Shown here in pieces: positions 1 through 13,600 of a DNA stretch of 64,000 nt (its first letter is position 1; every line of letters begins with the position of its first letter). The notes beneath the pieces were generated by a model. The model was given only the letters and a program-made list of their open reading frames with translations, ran no database searches and was not told where the DNA came from. The position numbers and the translations under genes are program-made. Origin of the DNA: Haliotis asinina (taxonomy: Eukaryota; Mollusca; Gastropoda; Lepetellida; Haliotidae); contig NC_090280.1 of NCBI RefSeq assembly GCF_037392515.1, positions 73,326,504 to 73,390,503 on the forward strand. The letters are read 5' to 3'.

Positions 1-1765
1 TCCTCTGAAGTCCAGGCACTCTGGTTACAGTGTTTTCACCCGTTTCAGTACGATCACGCAAATGTAGTACCCGGGCGTACCGATCTTGAGCTGCAGTGGT
101 TTGCCTGTACTGGGGCGGTCATGTGTTATTCCTGTTTGGTTGCATCGAGCTGCAAGCCATGATATCTTGCTCAGATAACAGACGCCTGGCAACAGAAGAT
201 TGGTAATCTCCAGCATGCATTCTTTCAATGGCGAAGTTCCTTGTAGCAGAATCGAGACGTGACGTAGTGATTTGACCTTGAAACTCCTTCAAAATGAATG
301 CCACTTTCTGAAAGTAATCTGGATTTTTATTGCTGGACAGTGGAAGGTGGAACTGGAAGGTAATATCTGTTGCGTTATGGCGATGCCTTTCTAATCCTTG
401 TAAGAAATCTCATCAAAATCAACATTTTCAGATAAAATCGATGTTTTACTTGTGCAAATGTGTAAGCTCATGTTATCAAGACATTTGTTATCTATTTGGG
501 CGATTGTTTGAAGACGATAGATAATAAAAATGAATAGATTTTTAAAAATACAAACAACCTATGCGTTTCTTTGTCGGGATAGTATGTTTAAAATTGTTCA
601 AACATATACTTGTCAGTCAAAAGATTTTCTTGTTCCACTCTTTCCCATCTTCCTGTTGTTGTCCCCCAGCGCTGGGGGGAAAACTGGTTTCAACAGTTGT
701 GCTGCGCTGCGTCCATAACGCATGCGCAGTGAATAGGTTCGCGGACCTTGAAACAGTATGCATGCCCAGCGTCTGAGGTCGTGAGCAGTAGTCTAGTCTT
801 GGTTGTGTACACAAACAAGTACATAATCTACTCGTTACGTAAAACAACTTGTTGATTGTGGTAAGCAGTCTCTGTCACAGAGAAAGCTCAGTGTCTGGTT
901 TATTCACACCTATAAGCCTGTCTGCTAAAGACAACATGCAATACACAGCTTCAATCATTGACCACGTGCAATTTGGACTTAACACCTATCAGACTATACG
1001 ACATAAAGAAAATATGATGATTTATGGCTCGTGCACCCGAGTCCCGTGTCTCCCACATTATGTAATTAGGCACGTGTGATATCCATGACATTTTTTTATA
1101 TCTGTGGGTTGCAAACAAACTACATTCATTTTTTTCGGATGACTGGATCTGACGGAAACTGGTGCAAACTCTTGTCAGATTCAAGTCCTGTTTTGTACTT
1201 GGACGAATGACATATTCCAGCCACGCAGTAGTTTACCATCTCTACTGACATGATTTTTTACTGGATCGAGCGCAAATTCAGAGAACATGTATTTTCCAAA
1301 CCCAACACCTCTATATACATTCTTCATGGATAACGACTTCTTTTCGTGTATATGATTTTGCTTGACAACAGTATATGAATCCATATTGAAACGACGCATC
1401 AAGACTGGCTATACTTCTAAAATGCCCATCAAACAGATCATCTTTCTGTACACACAATGAACCCTCAGCATGTCAGCAAATGGAACAGCCAATCGGAAGC
1501 CGTCGTTACACTTGAGTGCATATCTACCCGCTATGACTGGGTTCGGTCTCCCGAGGGCTTCGCTTCGGGGGAAGTAAGCCCAAGTACAAAATATTGCACT
1601 TTTGAATCGCGATTGTACGCTTATAATTGTGTTTATTTGTTTGTTTAAAAGCAGCAATGTATATTATATGTCATGAATAAGTGATAAATGTGTTTTAATT
1701 ATGTTTGATTTTTTGGTTGCATGTGACCTTTAAGTTGTATAACCTGTACCCAATCCTTTTCTCAT

Positions 1766-1801
<36 letters not shown>

Positions 1802-1806
1802 GAGAG

Positions 1807-1855
<49 letters not shown>
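1766..1855. repeat. (GA)n(CA)n(GA)n compound microsatellite
   Basis: An about 90-bp run of ag/ga dinucleotides is interrupted by a short ac run near 1806-1822. Confidence 0.95.
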
Positions 1856-2024
1856 CTTTATTCAGTGTCGGAGGCCATGTGGCCTAGAGTACAAATGCAA
1901 GCCATAAGCAAGATATTTTTTATTTATCGATCTTCCCATCGACACATCTATTTACATCTATCTATATCTACAAACATTGATATATATCCCTCTGTCACTC
2001 TTATATATATCTTCACTCTTTCGT

Positions 2025-2166
2025 TGCTGTTAGCAATATATCAGCAATATCACAAAGGGGCACACCAGAAATGGACTTCACGCGTAGTACCCATGTGTAA
2101 AATCGAACTCAGATCTGCGACGTGACGAGCGAACGCCTTAACCACTAGACTACCCCACCACACCCG
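2025..2166 (-). mobile_element. tRNA-type SINE copy (family 1)
   Basis: On the minus strand it reads ggtgtggtggggtagtctag (box A region), then gtgacgagcgaacgcct in reverse, then an accagaaatgg-type body and the gatattgctg tail. The degenerate box B (aaatcgaactcagat on +) supports a tRNA-derived pol III head. It resembles the copies at 14.4, 37.0 and 59.1 kb. Confidence 0.75.
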
Positions 2167-2749
2167 ATGATCTTGTAAACTGCAATTAGATGAAAACGAT
2201 CTGCATAAGGTTACGTATACTTGCCGATACATACTGATATTGATCCCAGATAAGTGAACGTATTTTTACTTGCGACGAACATGTACTTTCATTTTGAATG
2301 TATAATTTGGAGTCAGACAATGAAACACTGACATATGGCAGATGTCAAAATGTTTTCCATGAATACAATTATCTTCTTCTGCTGCCTTGCTTAAATATTC
2401 ACAAGTGGCAACCTACGAGCGTGTACTGTGATGGCATTTTTACATTATATTTTAATTGATATTTCCTCGATTTTAACACCATGTACCCACCACCAAGCTG
2501 ATCAACAAAACTCGCATTGCGTAAACGAACAGTTGAAATGAGATTTACACTAAAAATTGGATTCGATGAAAATACAAACATTATCAGAAAGTTACTTGTC
2601 TAAGAACAGTCGCTAAATCATTGCTTAAGTTTCAACACGTATCTGTGATACTCGCTTCAAGCACCACTATTACATCCATGAAGACACGGGTTAGAACTGA
2701 TCTCCAGCAGCCCACTTTGGCTTGAGTGGCACCCATGGGTCATGCCCGA

Positions 2750-2847
2750 TGGTGTGGTTGACACATGTCATTGTATCCCAATTGCTTAGATCGATGTTCA
2801 TGCCGAGTCCGGCTTTAAAAAACAAACAAACAAACAAACAAACAAAC
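2750..2847 (+). mobile_element. SINE fragment (family 2) with (AAAC)n end
   Basis: The segment ggttgacacatgtcattgta followed by tcccaattgcttagatcgatg matches the middle of the family 2 copy at 38.7 kb. It ends in an (AAAC)n run at 2816-2847. Head and tail are missing. Confidence 0.6.
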
Positions 2848-3829
2848 ACCATTGGGTTTTTAAGTCACCATCAACCATGGATGTACAGGTTCTTTTGTCC
2901 GGTAGTGTAGTTGAGTCACAAGATGTTATCGGAGAATTATTAAAAAACAAAAGCACGCTCGATATGCACACTGTAAGTGTTGAACAGTGCACAGCACTCT
3001 GTTCAGAAATAGATTTAATGTGCATCGCCGTAGTTCTACATGTTAAATTCGTTGCTGTAGTGCTATTTGTGTTTACAACGTGAATGCGAACATTGCCTAT
3101 TCCCCAATACCCCATCCGACAGGAAATGACGACAAAGTCATTCAGATGTTCTAAAAACCTGAGAATCCAATATCACATCCATATAGTTCCCCTGGATTTT
3201 TCAGCAGCATGCGATATAGCAGAGAAAGACAGTCGGAAGTTGTTGCTGTCAGCATTGATATTAAACCAAGTCTTTCAAATTACTGAGGGCTAAAAAATCT
3301 AATTTTAATTTGTAATGATTTCAACGAAGTATGATGTCATAATGAGGAGAAAAGAAACATACGAGCTCAGCTACATTTTGCATGTGGGGTTTGGGAGAAG
3401 ACATGTACGCTGACAAATATGTCTTTTGAAAGAACCTCATACAGGACTAAACTTATTATTTACATAAAATGGACTATGTGCATTAGAACTAAACTAATTC
3501 TAGTCTGAAGAGGAATTTATTCATATTTATTTAGAAAATAGAAGGACCCATGTGCATCGTGAAAGTGGTGACGTCAAATTTACACTTTATAAGTCATCGG
3601 AACTGATGCGGCCACCTTGAAAAGCAGAATGGAACCTCTTGAACCGAGTTAGATGTCATCATGTGTGATAAGTAGCAAGCTCATTGGCTCGGGGAGAAGA
3701 TGTTTAGGGAGGACAATCGTAGTGGATACAACATTACTTAAATGAAACTCAGGCGAATTACAACTATTTAAATGGTATTTAGTATCTTTGATCTCAGTGA
3801 AATGACACAAACACATGTCAATAGAATGC

Positions 3830-4270
3830 TACGCTCATATGCCTATACAGTCATACAAACATGTGACAATGCAATGTTACACATATATGGCAATACAATA
3901 ATACATTCATATGCTGATACAATAATGCTAACACAATAACACGCGCACATATTCCAGTGCAGTAATACACATATATGACAATACAATAATAACACACACA
4001 TAATTATATGCCAACACAATAATATATACATATGCCAATATAATAATAACACATGCCAATACAATAGTTAATTTACGTGTCAGTACACTAATATACACAT
4101 ATGGCAATATAATGTTGTACACCTATACACCAATACAATGTAACACACATATAACAAGACAATGTTGCACACATATGCAAACACAAAATACAGACACATG
4201 CCTATGCAATTTTACACTTGTATACCAATACATTGTTACACACATTTGCCAATACAATAACACACATGGC
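3830..4270. repeat. Degenerate CA/TA-rich tandem region
   Basis: Irregular reiteration of caatacaataa and acacatatatg motifs, with units of roughly 20-35 bp. The repeat explains the Cys/Tyr/Val-rich minus-strand frames here, which are not genes. Confidence 0.65.
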
Positions 4271-6559
4271 GATATAACATGTAGGTAGATACCATAGCGC
4301 ACAGTAACAGCAAGAAGTGTCAGTTACGCACGTTTTCCTTAGTCTAACTCCAGTATAACATTGTCATGTGAGGTCGAGAGGTCGCCAAGAGTCGTGAACT
4401 GACTAGAAATGGAGATCGCTGCAGTTCTGCACGAGACTTTGAGAACGAAACCTGACTGATAGAAATAAGCACTCCAGATATATAAGCGTGGATGAGTTGA
4501 CTTTATCTGTTCGCAGTGTTCACTCTCAGGACTTGTGAACACCGGTGATGGCTCAGACATTCGGAACATCGAACACCTTGGACACATGGAACTGTTCATA
4601 TCAACGTCCATTTGACACCTGAACAACAACACCTGGTGGGCGTATTTTTTCTTTAATCCAATTCAAAATGGCTGAAAGCAAAAACTCCTAAAACTCTTGA
4701 AATACATTTTCCGTTTTGCAAATATTACAGTAAGATAGATAAAATTATTTTAGCCTATAAAGAAAGGTTTACACCCCTCCTTTCTCAATGCGTGTGTTTG
4801 TAGGAGTGTTTGTATCCTTGTATTGTATTTCTTTTAGCAAACGAAAACAATTTAAAGGAACATGCAAGTTGTATGGATAGCCATTGCAATACAGAAGATG
4901 ACTATCGCTTGCTGATAACTGTGTCAGCAACCACACCGAAAGGTCGCGCCCATTGCAGTGACGAAGCTGATCATCCATAGACCGTGGGTTTTGCTTAACC
5001 TATACAACTTCTCAAAATACCTCTAGAATAAGGAACATAATGTAGTAACTAACCAGTATTATATAACCATTTAAGAGATTTGTAACATAGTGACACCATT
5101 AGTTAGTTATATATTTAATCATATTTGAATCAGGTTCTCACTGGTGTACTGCATGGCGCCAGTATAGATCCATGCTTGTTCTGGAATGCAAACGTTAACC
5201 GTTATACGTGACGGGTGATTCTATACATTACTCGTATTGCACCTTAATGACATCAGAGTGGACTGACGCTATATACACTTTGGAAATTTCAATACTGGCT
5301 CTGTATGTGTATCTGGCAGGAATTTTAAATTTTCACAGAACGCAGTGGACATTGAATTACCCGTTTCTTTTGAAGTATTTATTTATTAACTACAGAATCA
5401 GTGTCAATAACAATGCAACGCGAATAAATGGTACCCTGCTTTTTGATAATTAATAACGTATATGATTGTGTATACACAGTTAATGTTATCAACCAATATA
5501 AATATATCCATACCCACAGGTGATTCTAGAAACTCTAATGGCCGAACCTTAATAAAAACAAATCGTTTGTAGCTTTGAGACAAATAAAAAAAAAATAACA
5601 ATCAATGTCTTGTAATTCATTTTTGTCGGCTACGTTTTTTCCCGACAAGCATGTATTCAAAACCTGTTTCTTTTATAAATAACTGTGACATTTCAGATAC
5701 ATCCACAATGCGATTGATGCCACTCGCTGAAGTGTTTTTCTGTTGAGGAACTATTTGAAAAATGTTAGCGATGGTAGTCACAATGATGTTGCACTTTCTT
5801 TTAACAAACCTCATGAGCCTGTCTAAACAAGCCCGCAGAATAGGAGTTGAGTTGTAGATACTTGTGTCATACTTGTAAAGCCTCTTAGGTTGCACTTATG
5901 TTTTCAGTGATGATGAGTATTCTGATTATCTCAGATTCTTTAATTATTTTGAATATTTTGTGTTTTTAATGCGTAATTGATTCTACATAACAGTGACAAT
6001 TCGGATGCGTTTACTAGGTGTGAATGACACGCAACGGAAAACCACATACCTGGGTCATTTGCCTTGTATTCACATGCTTCCCGCAAGAAATAACTTTTAA
6101 ATCAAAATGAGTTCTTAAAACCAAGCAAAATGAACTAAGTCATTAATCCTGATTCATCTTGTCCTGAGAATAAGTTCGGGGGATTTCCAAAGAATAAAAT
6201 GATCGCCATTTGTATAATTGTGATGAGAATTAAAGACACAAACGACATCAATAGTACTGGTACAATTTTATAATTAACTATTCATCCAAGCTTCTAGCCA
6301 GATGGCTAGAAGAAGGAGAGTGCAGTGAATCAGCGACCGTTGCGTGTATGCGATGTTATTTATTATTGATTTAATATCACTTAAGTCTAGGGTAAGAAAT
6401 CTCCGAGAGCGAACTTTCTCACCTTGGAGTAAAAAAGCTAAAATCGCCATTCCTGGGCAAAACGAGATGATTAATTTATCAAGCCATGGATCCAGAATGA
6501 CGAACTGTTCTCAAGTCATTGTCGCAGCCCCCGTTAAAAGGTAGCACACAACACGCGCT

Positions 6560-7304
6560 TTGTAATCGAATATTGGATACGGTGGGGCTGTCACGTGACT
6601 ATTCACAATAGGTTTGACCCGATGAAGCTCCACGGATCCTTATAGATGAGGAGCCTGTGCTTGATAATGCCGCTAAATTTGATGGGCGGGGTGAAGCGAG
6701 CTGTTTGTATACTGAATTGAGTGCGTGTCCCGAAACAGTCTTTTAACCATCGCTCGTCCATGTTGATTCTTAATTCCTTCAATAGATGCCGAGCGCGGAG
6801 TACTTGAAACTAATTTCTCGAGTTTATCTTCGGCGGTTGTTATTGATGCAGTCATTCGGAGGGGGAGGGGCTGCGGACTGGCTTGACATGGGGAAAACAC
6901 TCATGCCTTGAGGCGCATTATGCGAGGAGTACTGATACACAGCTGAAGGGCTCTTATCGCACCAGGTTGTTAAACACGCCCAGCTCTTCTCAACGTATTT
7001 CAGTCGGCTGTGCGGTTCCGCCAATCACGAGCTTATGCGATAACAGAGTGCGGCGTGAAGAAGCGACATCAGTAAGACCTCATCAACGACGCCGAGGCTA
7101 CGGCATTCCTTACCGCCGTTACACTCTACAACGTCAGAAGTTGACGACATATGAAGCGCACAAACTAATATTCGCGAGATAGGACTGAAAACGACCCTCG
7201 GATTTGGGGTATCTCGTAACACAAGTGTCTCGATGTTGACGCATGTAAAGACAGTGCTGCCTTTTAGTGCGGTTTAATTCGGTGGTTAAAGACAGCTTTC
7301 AAAT
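6560..7304 (+). promoter_or_regulatory. Putative CpG-rich promoter and 5'UTR of Tbx2/3
   Basis: CpG dinucleotides are visibly dense from about 6640 to 7240, against a CpG-poor AT-rich background on both sides, and the block abuts the start codon. It includes a CCAAT at 7021 and GC-rich motifs such as gagggggaggggctgcgg near 6858. I see no convincing TATA box between 7150 and 7304, so transcription probably starts in a dispersed, CpG-island manner. The transcription start cannot be placed from sequence alone. An upstream non-coding exon remains possible. Confidence 0.5.
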
Positions 7305-7633
7305 ATGGCATTCAATCCGTTTTTCCTACATCGTTCCATGGATTATTCCGTGGGGTCCCTCCTCGGACAGCACCCCCTGCTGCCGGGACTCTCCCCCCTT
7401 CACCACCCAGGAATATCAGCATCCATGGTGCCCAAACTACAGCAATCAATGGGTAGGTCCCCATTCATCCCTGGTGACTTTCTCCCCCACCCCCAACCGT
7501 TCCGTCCCCTCAGGAGTTTAGAACCCCCGGAACCCGAGGTTCAAGACGATCCTAAAGTTGAACTGGAGGGAAAGGAATTATGGGAAACTTTTCACAAGCT
7601 GGGAACGGAGATGGTGATTACCAAATCTGGACG
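7305..7633 (+). CDS. TBX2: Tbx2/3 coding exon 1 (N-terminus and start of T-box)
   Basis: This exon encodes residues 1-109 and two bases of codon 110. The ATG at 7305 has A at -3 and G at +4 and follows an in-frame TAA at 7287-7289, so no longer N-terminus is possible in this reading frame of the contiguous sequence. Residues 1-20 resemble the MAYHPF...FL start of vertebrate TBX2. Residues 20-70 are rich in Pro, Leu and His and look disordered. The T-box begins near residue 85 ([19 protein letters not shown]), with the conserved [11 protein letters not shown] before the splice. The donor is cg|gtgagt at 7634, a strong consensus site, and leaves phase 2. An overlapping frame at 7267-7521 is only a shadow. 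Confidence 0.93.
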
Positions 7634-10600
7634 GTGAGTTGAGAACTAAATTTATTTCAGAGTTACCCTGAATGTCTGTTTAGTCGTTGCAACAAAACAC
7701 CTGTCATAGCATATATTATATAAGACGAATTTTAGGTATTTTATATAATTACCAGTTTCGCCCAAAACAAGATAATGAACAAATTATTTGACATAATAAG
7801 TCAAACGAGAATTTGTACATGCTGGCAATACTTATAGTCGTTTGTTTTTACAGAACCATTGCGTGGATATTCCATGACATTTCCGTGCTGAATATGGTAA
7901 CATGTATAAATATGACTACACAGTTTTATCACACGGAAATGCATAGGATATACAGTGTCATAATCTACAATTTTACGTATGACAGATTATTTATTTAAAC
8001 TTCTGTCAACGATAACTCGAGTTATGACAAAAACTGTACGAACAACACATACTTCTTGAAACGTAATGACCATAGATGAATAATTGTTGAAACGTAAGGC
8101 CGTTGATAAAATTCCCTGATCTGAAAATTAGCACCGAGAAATTATAGGCGACTGTGGATAAAATTATTATTAATTTATCATAACGGCGTGATTTTGGTTA
8201 CGGAGAAATCAACACGACATGGGCTTCAAGGTTTGCGACAGAAATGTGATTTAATGTCTTCCGTAATGGTGATATGCGACTTTATCGGCCCATGGATTTG
8301 AATTCATGAGCCAAAAAACAGATATTAGGGCCATACTTTTGTAATATTAATATTCTTATGGTAGTCCGTGCAGCGTTCTCCACAGCTGTGTACAATATCT
8401 GTACTACCATACGTGACATTCATGTAAATAGGTGGCACGTGCTGGTTGTGTCCATTGAAAAGCGGAGTACACGAGCGGAATACTGGATTATAATAACCTC
8501 ATTTCATATTTTAACTTTGAAAGGTGTCGATTGTATGTGGAACGAATTTCCTAAATATCTGTCACAATGGACTAAACCTAACCGAATATTTATCTCGGCT
8601 AACACAACCCTTTGCGCCTGAAATCATATTTCACGACTTTTGAACGTATTTTGATTTTATAATACGACTGTTCTTCGTGGAAAATTATTCATTGACGACA
8701 GGACTTCGGTAGAACGTCTTATATCTGCTCAGAAATACGCTTTACTTTCGTTAAGACATGGTAAAATCCGGTTGAGATTTTGGTTTTGATTGACAGGGTA
8801 AATATCAAATTCTTGTGTCACTGCTATTATTTACTATTTAACAGAATGATTCAAGATAGTCACTTAATATATTAACTGACAATTAACCTTTCACATTAGC
8901 CTTGCCGTAATGGTGAATTATCAATTTCAATATTCAAGCATGGAAAAAACACATCCAATAAATAATTCGCTATCTGTAATGTATTGCGCCAATTTACGAT
9001 GCATTTCACATCCATAAAATAAAACTCTGCATTATGTTATATCTAAATTCAGGTTATGGTGTTTCTGTTATAAAGCTGTGGATGATACTGATGTGTACCA
9101 CAGGGCTCAGGCTCGTCGTTGAGATATCAACTGAGCCCATAAACACGAGGTGGTCTGTTGGTGATATCGATATCATCTTTCATGAAATTTACATGTGCAT
9201 TGTTGAAATAGACACTTGTCAATGTATGACATACGATCCGATAAAACGTAGTTTAATGTTCTACCCTTTGCTATGAGGACAGTCACTGAAACATAGGGAG
9301 AACCCACCCTCGTTCTGTATCATCACATGCCTTGTTCACCTTTAGTGTGCTATGATAATGATAATTGAATAATTGTTTATATACATGTTGTGAAATTATT
9401 CTGATGATATGAAAATGGTTACTTCATTATATTTAAAAATAACAACATATTAACTCATATATTCATGGTGTCGATTGCTTTTATAATCTTGAACATTTCT
9501 AAATTAATTCATGTCATCAAATATGATTTGGTAACATTTGTACAAATATTTACCTGTGATCAAGGTATGAAAACTTTGACATATTCTTATTCCTAATTGT
9601 AATCTTTTCTTTCAATAAGCACTCCAGAACTGGGACTCAATGAAAATAAATAAACAAAAGTGATGTATTAAAAATTGTATACAACAAATCAGTATCTCAA
9701 GAGAAACATACAATGCATTTTTGGAGAACAACAGTGACAACAGCCCTTCGTATACGAGGACTCGAACGGCAAACATAAGACCTATGGATAAAAAACAACG
9801 AACACACAAAACACATATATTTTAACTCGTATAGTGTTTCCAGGTGTAGTCAAAGGACATCAGATTGACGTTAAGTCGACTCTTATGGGTCCCTAACACA
9901 AATCGCGTGGACCCTTTCCCAGCCGTGAGATCGCATCTTTTGTCAATGTATTTATCCGCGCGGTATAGTCGGCATTCAGAAATTGACAACCGTCAATGAC
10001 ATTGAGTCTGTCAAGGATGACAGCATGATAGGGGGTCGCATTAACCGGGTAAAGTTTCTCAAGCTTTCAAATATGTATGTCAAAGTTGAATGGTCAACAA
10101 GAAGAATATAATGTGGTATTTAGGTCCGTGCTTTCATGCCGTACACTATAATCGGTGATAAAACAAACACGTGTATATTTCACAAGAAACGACGTGTATT
10201 TCCCATACACCCGCGACGATAACGCACGGAAGGAGATTCACTGAGCGATATTACAAACAGTTTAAGATCCTCTTTTGTGCTTGCAATATTTCAGCTGACA
10301 CAACGACAGTTAAACCATTTTGCCTTCGAAACAGATCACAGTTGTCGGTGTTTTCATATGCATCCATGTATTTGTCAAGATGTGTTTTATAAACATAGTA
10401 TAAAAAAATGAATACTAGAAAGGTTATAGATTCTCAAGAATTTGTATTTATCCGCGCTTGACCAAATCTCTAGGTAGTGAATTTGAGGAATAGTTTTCTA
10501 TCTGTAATATTCAGGTCAGAAAATGTAAGTGTCTGGTAAAAATAAATCACAGCTATTGTTTCCCATTCACTGAAATGTTAAAAACTAAACTCAAAGATTT

Positions 10601-13600
10601 CACCAAACATGCATGATAAAGGGCGCAATTGCTCAAGATGGGTAGAAGAAAAAACACTTATTTATTTTTAAAACACCCAAGGACGCAGTCATAAAAACAA
10701 CAGGAGTTGGATTGCATTTCACTAAACCAAGAAACAACACAACCAGAACTTCATAGAGGGTTACTACTGTAGTAATCAGAACACAACACAAACTGGCTGA
10801 AACGTGATGTGTTTACGTGTTCATAGCGCATTGGTGTCAGTTACACTCAGTAGGTTGTCGATTTCACTTGTTGTCTATTTCATTTGTTTCTTTTTGCACA
10901 GAGCACTCAACAATCTAAAGTAACATGGTGTTTTGAAGTCACCTTTTTCTTCCAATTACGAGAATCATTTTAAAAGCTAAAATTATGTTTCCAAAACTCT
11001 TCGCAATTCTAAGGAAAATCACGCAGAAATTTATAACCTTGGTCAATTTATAGACAAGTTATGGAGTCTATTTTGATGGGAAAATTCGACAAGAACTAAT
11101 CTCTTTTGAAGATGCATCCTTATAAATTTTCAGTATCAAATTCTTTCTACATTAATATTGAATTATTGAGGCAAATGGTTAATGCACTCTGAAAAAATGG
11201 CGATAAGAAAGGATTTAAAAGACTAATGAATACTATTTGGAACGTGACTTATATTTCATGATAATCGTCACTAGTGATGTGTACTGAAAATTAGGAGTTA
11301 ATATCCTAACTGACAGGTGAATTGTAAACAATGGTGCGTATGATGCGGTGAAATACTATATACTACTTTCAGATCCAAACTAATGACGTTACCACATTAT
11401 GAAACGCTCTTCAGGGCTTACAAAGTGAGTTTACTGTAGAACATGGTCTTATGGTGCGAAAGTCATTTGCATTCAACAGAAATTATAGTATTTATCAAAA
11501 TATGAAAAAAACCCCAATAATTTAGGTGAGTGTTTAGAATAAACTCAATTAGATACATTCCATTCCCCAGTAATGTTTAAAATATACACTATCTGTTTGA
11601 TGTTTTTTTTTATCAGAGGAGTAAAAAAAATACTGCTATTAATTAGCAGACTGTGCCAGTTTCACACGATGTCTTATAAATTATGCAAACTGTTTTAGTG
11701 AATAAAGTGCCACGAGTCCAATGAATATGCCGATTAATGGGACACCTGTTTACTGGTTGATTGGGGAGTCTTCACAGTTGCGGCTTTCTACAAAACTAAA
11801 TTTTCACAGCATGTAATTTTCAAACGATGTCAAAATTCAACCTTACTGCTTATTGAAAGGTATTTTCGTTATGAGTTTAGGCACTTCTAAAGGAAATACA
11901 TTTGACTATTGACAGAAATTTCAGCAGTTTGTCATTGTTTCAAACACCTTTCTCATGCAGATTTACTTGAAGACTAACCTTTCAAAAGACAAACATTTAT
12001 TCATTTATGAATCATGACGACGTTGTAAGCTTTGATATAGTGAAAACACCATGATCTAAATATAACAGAGCAAATAGGTTTTTCGAAATGGGAAAATGCC
12101 CAACATCAGTTTCGATGATAAAAGAAGAAATGTTGAAAGGCACGCGTTTCAAAGAACGAAATACACTCATGACATCTGCGGTTGTTAGAGTTGTTTCTCC
12201 CCCCACCCCACCCCCACCTCAAAAAAGACATGAGTGCCTTGATACCCTTTGTTTAATTATCTCGTCAAGAAACCAGGGTTATAAAACACAACACAAGGGT
12301 CTGTCGGTAAAGTATTATTCAGTGGAGTATTTATTCACAGTTTATTTTATTAGTGATGCAAACTATGCGACTATTTGTCAAATCGGGTGTATTTTAACAG
12401 TTTCGGACAAAACGCCCAACGGCTATGGCAAACCTTATTTAATGGTCATGGACGAGATGGTCGAATGGTCGAGATTTCAAGCTATTAGTTCGTATAAACT
12501 GTATCAAAATTATTGTATACGACCCCTTTAGACTGTATTAACTGACACGGATAGTGTTTTAAAAATTTTGTGAAAACGGTGATGAAGTTAATATGTCATG
12601 GCATGGCTTCATACTACATTTTCTTCACAATGTCAGTTACCGTAAATACTTAATCAACAGTTTTCTTACTGTACATATTTCTTCACCATTTCTGTTACCG
12701 TAAATACCTCTTCAATATTTCTGTTGCCACAAATACTTATTCTTCCTCTGTTACCGTCGATATTGGAGATGATTGCATATGAAACATTCAACCCATTATT
12801 TGAACACATAAGTAATTAAACATATATTTATTTAAACGTAAGAAATGTTATGATAACGTTACCCGAAGGGATTTTCTTGCGTTTGATATTTTGGCGAAAA
12901 ACTTTCTCTTTATGCAGCTCCGCGAAGCAGCTGGATTTAAATGGATCGTACGTTAAAATATGCTTAGATAACATCTTAGGTATGGAAGTTCAGATACCTT
13001 TGTCCATAGCCACTAGCCCCGATCGAGTATGATTGATGTCCATCCAAACGTAATCGAGAGTTGATAATGGGGGCTGAATCATAAAGTGGGCTGTTGACGG
13101 GGCACGTGCCACTCACTTTGTTAAATCAAAGGTCAGAGGTTGTCAGGCTGCCGTGACACAACGTGCCTTCAAAGGGCAATACAATTGAACGAATTGTTAT
13201 GGTGTGTTTCAATATAATGGCTGCATGTTTATGTATATGTGTAACCTGATAGAACGCTGAGAATCATAGAAAACTACCAGGACTGTATGGAGATGTTGGG
13301 AGTTAATTTGTAGCACAGTAGATTTATGCTTCCAACGCATTGTCATGGTGATTTATTTTGAAAAAAAAGTTTTGGATAACGCTTAAGATGTGTTCATGTT
13401 AAGTTCAGTTACAATTACAAATTATAATTTAAAACTGAATATTCTTGGAGGATCACATTGTGTAATTGCATAGCTCACCTGAATAAAAACTAACAGGGGC
13501 TCTTGATAATCAAGACTACAAGGAGCATTACATGCCAACATTATACATTTAAAAAAACTTCAATATGTCGTTTGGAGGAGATATGTCGTAGTCACTACAT

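Larger units (their letters stand above)
1..6559. other. Intergenic DNA upstream of Tbx2/3
   Basis: No credible gene was seen on either strand; open frames are under 110 codons and lack recognisable motifs. The stretch holds a GC-richer patch with a palindrome and an NRF1-like site (660-800), a GA/CA microsatellite, a SINE copy, a SINE fragment with an (AAAC)n tail, and a degenerate CA/TA-rich tandem region (3830-4270). Confidence 0.6.

Noticed and set aside
12088-12531. 147-codon + ORF in intron 1
   Set aside because: No family resemblance, includes a poly-Pro stretch from a C-rich run, and this length is expected by chance in a 64-kb window.
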